Part shown: positions 23,291 to 25,133 of the stretch, one piece after another
Layout of the letters: each line of letters starts with the position of its first letter
How positions within the stretch are numbered: position 1 is the first letter of the stretch
IMG/VR virus record: IMGVR_UViG_3300043331_000249
Span: 1-25,133 of that record
Origin: a virus
Length of the DNA: 25,133 nt
Direction: 5' to 3' (one strand)
The notes under the pieces: generated by a model
Told to the model about the DNA's origin: nothing
The model's input: the letters and a program-made list of their open reading frames with translations, nothing else
Databases searched by the model: none
Program-made: the position numbers and the translations under genes

Positions 23291-25133
23291 CCGTGGCCAG
23301 CGACCGACTCGCGGTCGCACGCCAGCAACTCCAGCTCGGCATCGGCACCCTCCCAGCCAAGTACCAAGGCAAGCGCGTCATAGTCGACTGGACCGAGTAC
23401 CAGGACCGGCTGCCCACAGACACCGAACTGACAGGCTGGTTCGGCAACGGCGAGGTCCGGAATCTGTGGGTCCTGTGTGGCCGGATCAGCAGGCTACTCA
23501 TCCTCGACCTCGACAACCAGACCGCCCTGGGGTGGTGGCGGACCCACCTCAGCACCTACGACCTCGACCTGGACACACTACCCTACGTCCAAACCAGCCG
23601 AGGACGGCATTACTGGTTCCGCACCCCCGCCGGGGTCGAGGTGCCGCACTGGACCAACAAACGCGACGACGAGCGGCATTTCGAAGTCAGAGGCGACGGC
23701 CTAGGTACCATCTGCCCCCCCTCCACACATGCCACCGGCTACGAATACGAATGGATCGGCGGCGGACCGACCGACGCCCCCGAAATCGACCTCGACCAGC
23801 TCGGTGCGTTCGCCAAGCCGACCCCAGACGCGGATCTCGCCACCTCCCCCCGCACCACCACCGACGACCCCCAACCGCCGCACAGGATGATCGAGCGTCA
23901 AGCGGCTAAGGTCGCGTCAGCGACCGAACCAGGCCGGAACCACGCACTCAACGACGCCGCACTGCACCTCGGCCACTACACCCCCCACCTGCTGTCCGAA
24001 GGTGACGTAACAACCGCGCTGGTCGGGGCAGCCAAGGTCAACGGCCTGTGGGATGACGACGGGGAACGTGCCGTATTAGCCACCATCCGATCGGGACTTA
24101 GGGCGGGGATGCGAGAACCACGCCAGAAGCCCAACCCCAACGAGCACCTCACCGACCTCGGCAACGGACGTCGGCTGGTCAACCAACACGGTCGGGATTT
24201 GCGGTTTGTGCCGCCGTGGCGAGACTGGCTTGTGTGGTCCAACCGAGGATGGACTCGGGACGCTACGCTCGAAGTCCACCGCCGCGCCAAAGCCACCGCC
24301 CTCGCCATCTACGCCGAGACAGCCGAACCGGGCCTCGACGCCGACCAACGCAAAGCCATCTTCAACTGGGCTAAGCAGAGCGAATCCGAGTTCAGGGTCA
24401 AAGCCATGCTCGCCATGGCCCAATCCGAACCTGGCATAGCCATCCAGATCGAGCAGCTCGACCAAGACCCGTGGCTGTTCAGCACCCAACTCGGCGTGAT
24501 CGAGCGTGACGGCACACTCCGACCCCACAACCGCGACGACCTGATCACCAAGCTGAGCCCCGTGGTGTACGATCCCGACGCCAGATGCCCCCGGTGGCTG
24601 GCGTTCCTCGACCACGCCATGGACGGCGACCAGGAGATGGTGTCGTTCCTCCAGCGCGCAGTCGGCTACTCTATGACCGGCATCACCAGCGAGAAATGCC
24701 TGTTCGTCATCCACGGGCCGACCGACACCGGGAAGACCGTCTTCGTAGAGACAGTCCGGGCACTGATGGGCGAATACGGCCACGCCATGAAAGACGACGC
24801 CCTGCTGATGTCCAAACGCGGGTACGGCGGTAACAACGACGACATCGCCGACCTCAGGGGAGTCCGGTTCGCGAGCCTAAGCGAGACACCCGACGGCGCC
24901 CGACTCAACTCCGCCCTAGTCAAGCAACTAACCGGCGGCGGGGTTATGCGCGCGATGCGCAAATACGAACATGCGTTCGAGTTCACACCGACCACGACGT
25001 TCTGGATCGATACCAACCACCGACCCCACGTCAGTGCCGACGACGACGCCATGTGGAACCGCGTCAGACTCATCCCATTCGGGGTTGTGGTGTCGAAGGA
25101 CCAGATAGATCGCCACCTCCCCCAGCGGCTCCA
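23287..25133 (+). CDS. Prim-pol / SF3 helicase replication protein, 3' partial
   Basis: GTG 23287 overlaps the previous stop as GTGA; GTG 23293 is an alternative. The frame is open to the window end (615 codons visible). The N-terminal part shows prim-pol motifs: LILDLDN with D74 and D76, SRGRHYWF with H108, and FEVRGDGLGTICPPSTH. The C-terminal part has a D5/P4-like SF3 helicase: Walker A GPTDTGKT starting at residue 477, FASLSE as the Walker B-like motif, the sensor FWIDTNHRP, and an Arg in WNRVRLIPF. It probably primes and unwinds DNA at the phage origin. The last 11-mer lies just before the window end. Confidence 0.82.
   Translation, partial: MTVASDRLAVARQQLQLGIGTLPAKYQGKRVIVDWTEYQDRLPTDTELTGWFGNGEVRNLWVLCGRISRLLILDLDNQTALGWWRTHLSTYDLDLDTLPYVQTSRGRHYWFRTPAGVEVPHWTNKRDDERHFEVRGDGLGTICPPSTHATGYEYEWIGGGPTDAPEIDLDQLGAFAKPTPDADLATSPRTTTDDPQPPHRMIERQAAKVASATEPGRNHALNDAALHLGHYTPHLLSEGDVTTALVGAAKVNGLWDDDGERAVLATIRSGLRAGMREPRQKPNPNEHLTDLGNGRRLVNQHGRDLRFVPPWRDWLVWSNRGWTRDATLEVHRRAKATALAIYAETAEPGLDADQRKAIFNWAKQSESEFRVKAMLAMAQSEPGIAIQIEQLDQDPWLFSTQLGVIERDGTLRPHNRDDLITKLSPVVYDPDARCPRWLAFLDHAMDGDQEMVSFLQRAVGYSMTGITSEKCLFVIHGPTDTGKTVFVETVRALMGEYGHAMKDDALLMSKRGYGGNNDDIADLRGVRFASLSETPDGARLNSALVKQLTGGGVMRAMRKYEHAFEFTPTTTFWIDTNHRPHVSADDDAMWNRVRLIPFGVVVSKDQIDRHLPQRL
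23838..23848 (-). repeat. 11-mer repeat GGGAGGTGGCG, copy 12
   Basis: The plus strand CGCCACCTCCC is read as LATSP in the prim-pol/helicase gene. Confidence 0.72.
25111..25121 (-). repeat. 11-mer repeat GGGAGGTGGCG, copy 13
   Basis: The plus strand CGCCACCTCCC is read as RHLP in the prim-pol/helicase gene, a third frame. Confidence 0.72.

Noticed and set aside
1-25133. CRISPR array, insertion sequence, integrase or immunity repressor
   Set aside because: No regularly spaced repeats, transposase, integrase or helix-turn-helix repressor was seen in any frame.

Overview
The window looks like part of the genome of a tailed, siphovirus-type phage of a high-GC Gram-positive host. The DNA is GC-rich, starts are often GTG or TTG, genes are packed with 1-4 base overlaps, and the order connector, tail terminator, tail tube, frameshifted tail chaperone, tape measure, minor tail protein, lysis is typical of such phages. 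Protein features (FDXHR-type zinc finger, amidase endolysin, Sak4-like ATPase, prim-pol/helicase) resemble actinobacteriophages, perhaps of Streptomyces or a relative. This is inference from remembered families; no search was run.

Layout. Positions 1-9010 are the rightward structural operon: partial head-tail connector, HK97-gp10-like neck protein, tail terminator, two related tail-tube-like proteins around an unknown gene, tail assembly chaperones joined by a -1 frameshift at CCCTTTA, tape measure, large minor tail protein and a C1q-like tail protein. Positions 9037-11337 hold small membrane proteins, an amidase endolysin and a holin-like protein, and end at a 15-bp stem terminator.

Positions 11406-12841 form a leftward block of three small genes plus one transcript with no convincing protein, served by four near-perfect sigma-70-type promoters. 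From 12878 rightward there is an early or accessory region of small genes with 14 further TTGACA/TATAAT-like promoters, nearly all with an extended -10 TG. Most genes here follow a stereotyped GAGGAGGCGC ribosome-binding site. Several leaders contain strong hairpins, and some have complex folds. Within this region are a replication/recombination set: a Cas4/RecB-like nuclease, a Sak4-like RecA-fold ATPase, a DUF669-like putative ssDNA-binding protein, and at the right edge a prim-pol/SF3 helicase truncated by the window.

Signals not explained by genes: (1) an 11-mer, GGGAGGTGGCG, present 13 times on both strands, in several reading frames and between genes; (2) two LacI/CebR-like palindromes, each exactly 12 bp from one of these 11-mers; (3) a promoter-plus-leader cassette duplicated in inverted orientation with a covarying hairpin; (4) a leader containing a tRNA-Met-like anticodon arm followed by two crossing stems. 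Together they suggest a layered DNA- and RNA-level control system, but function is inferred, not shown.
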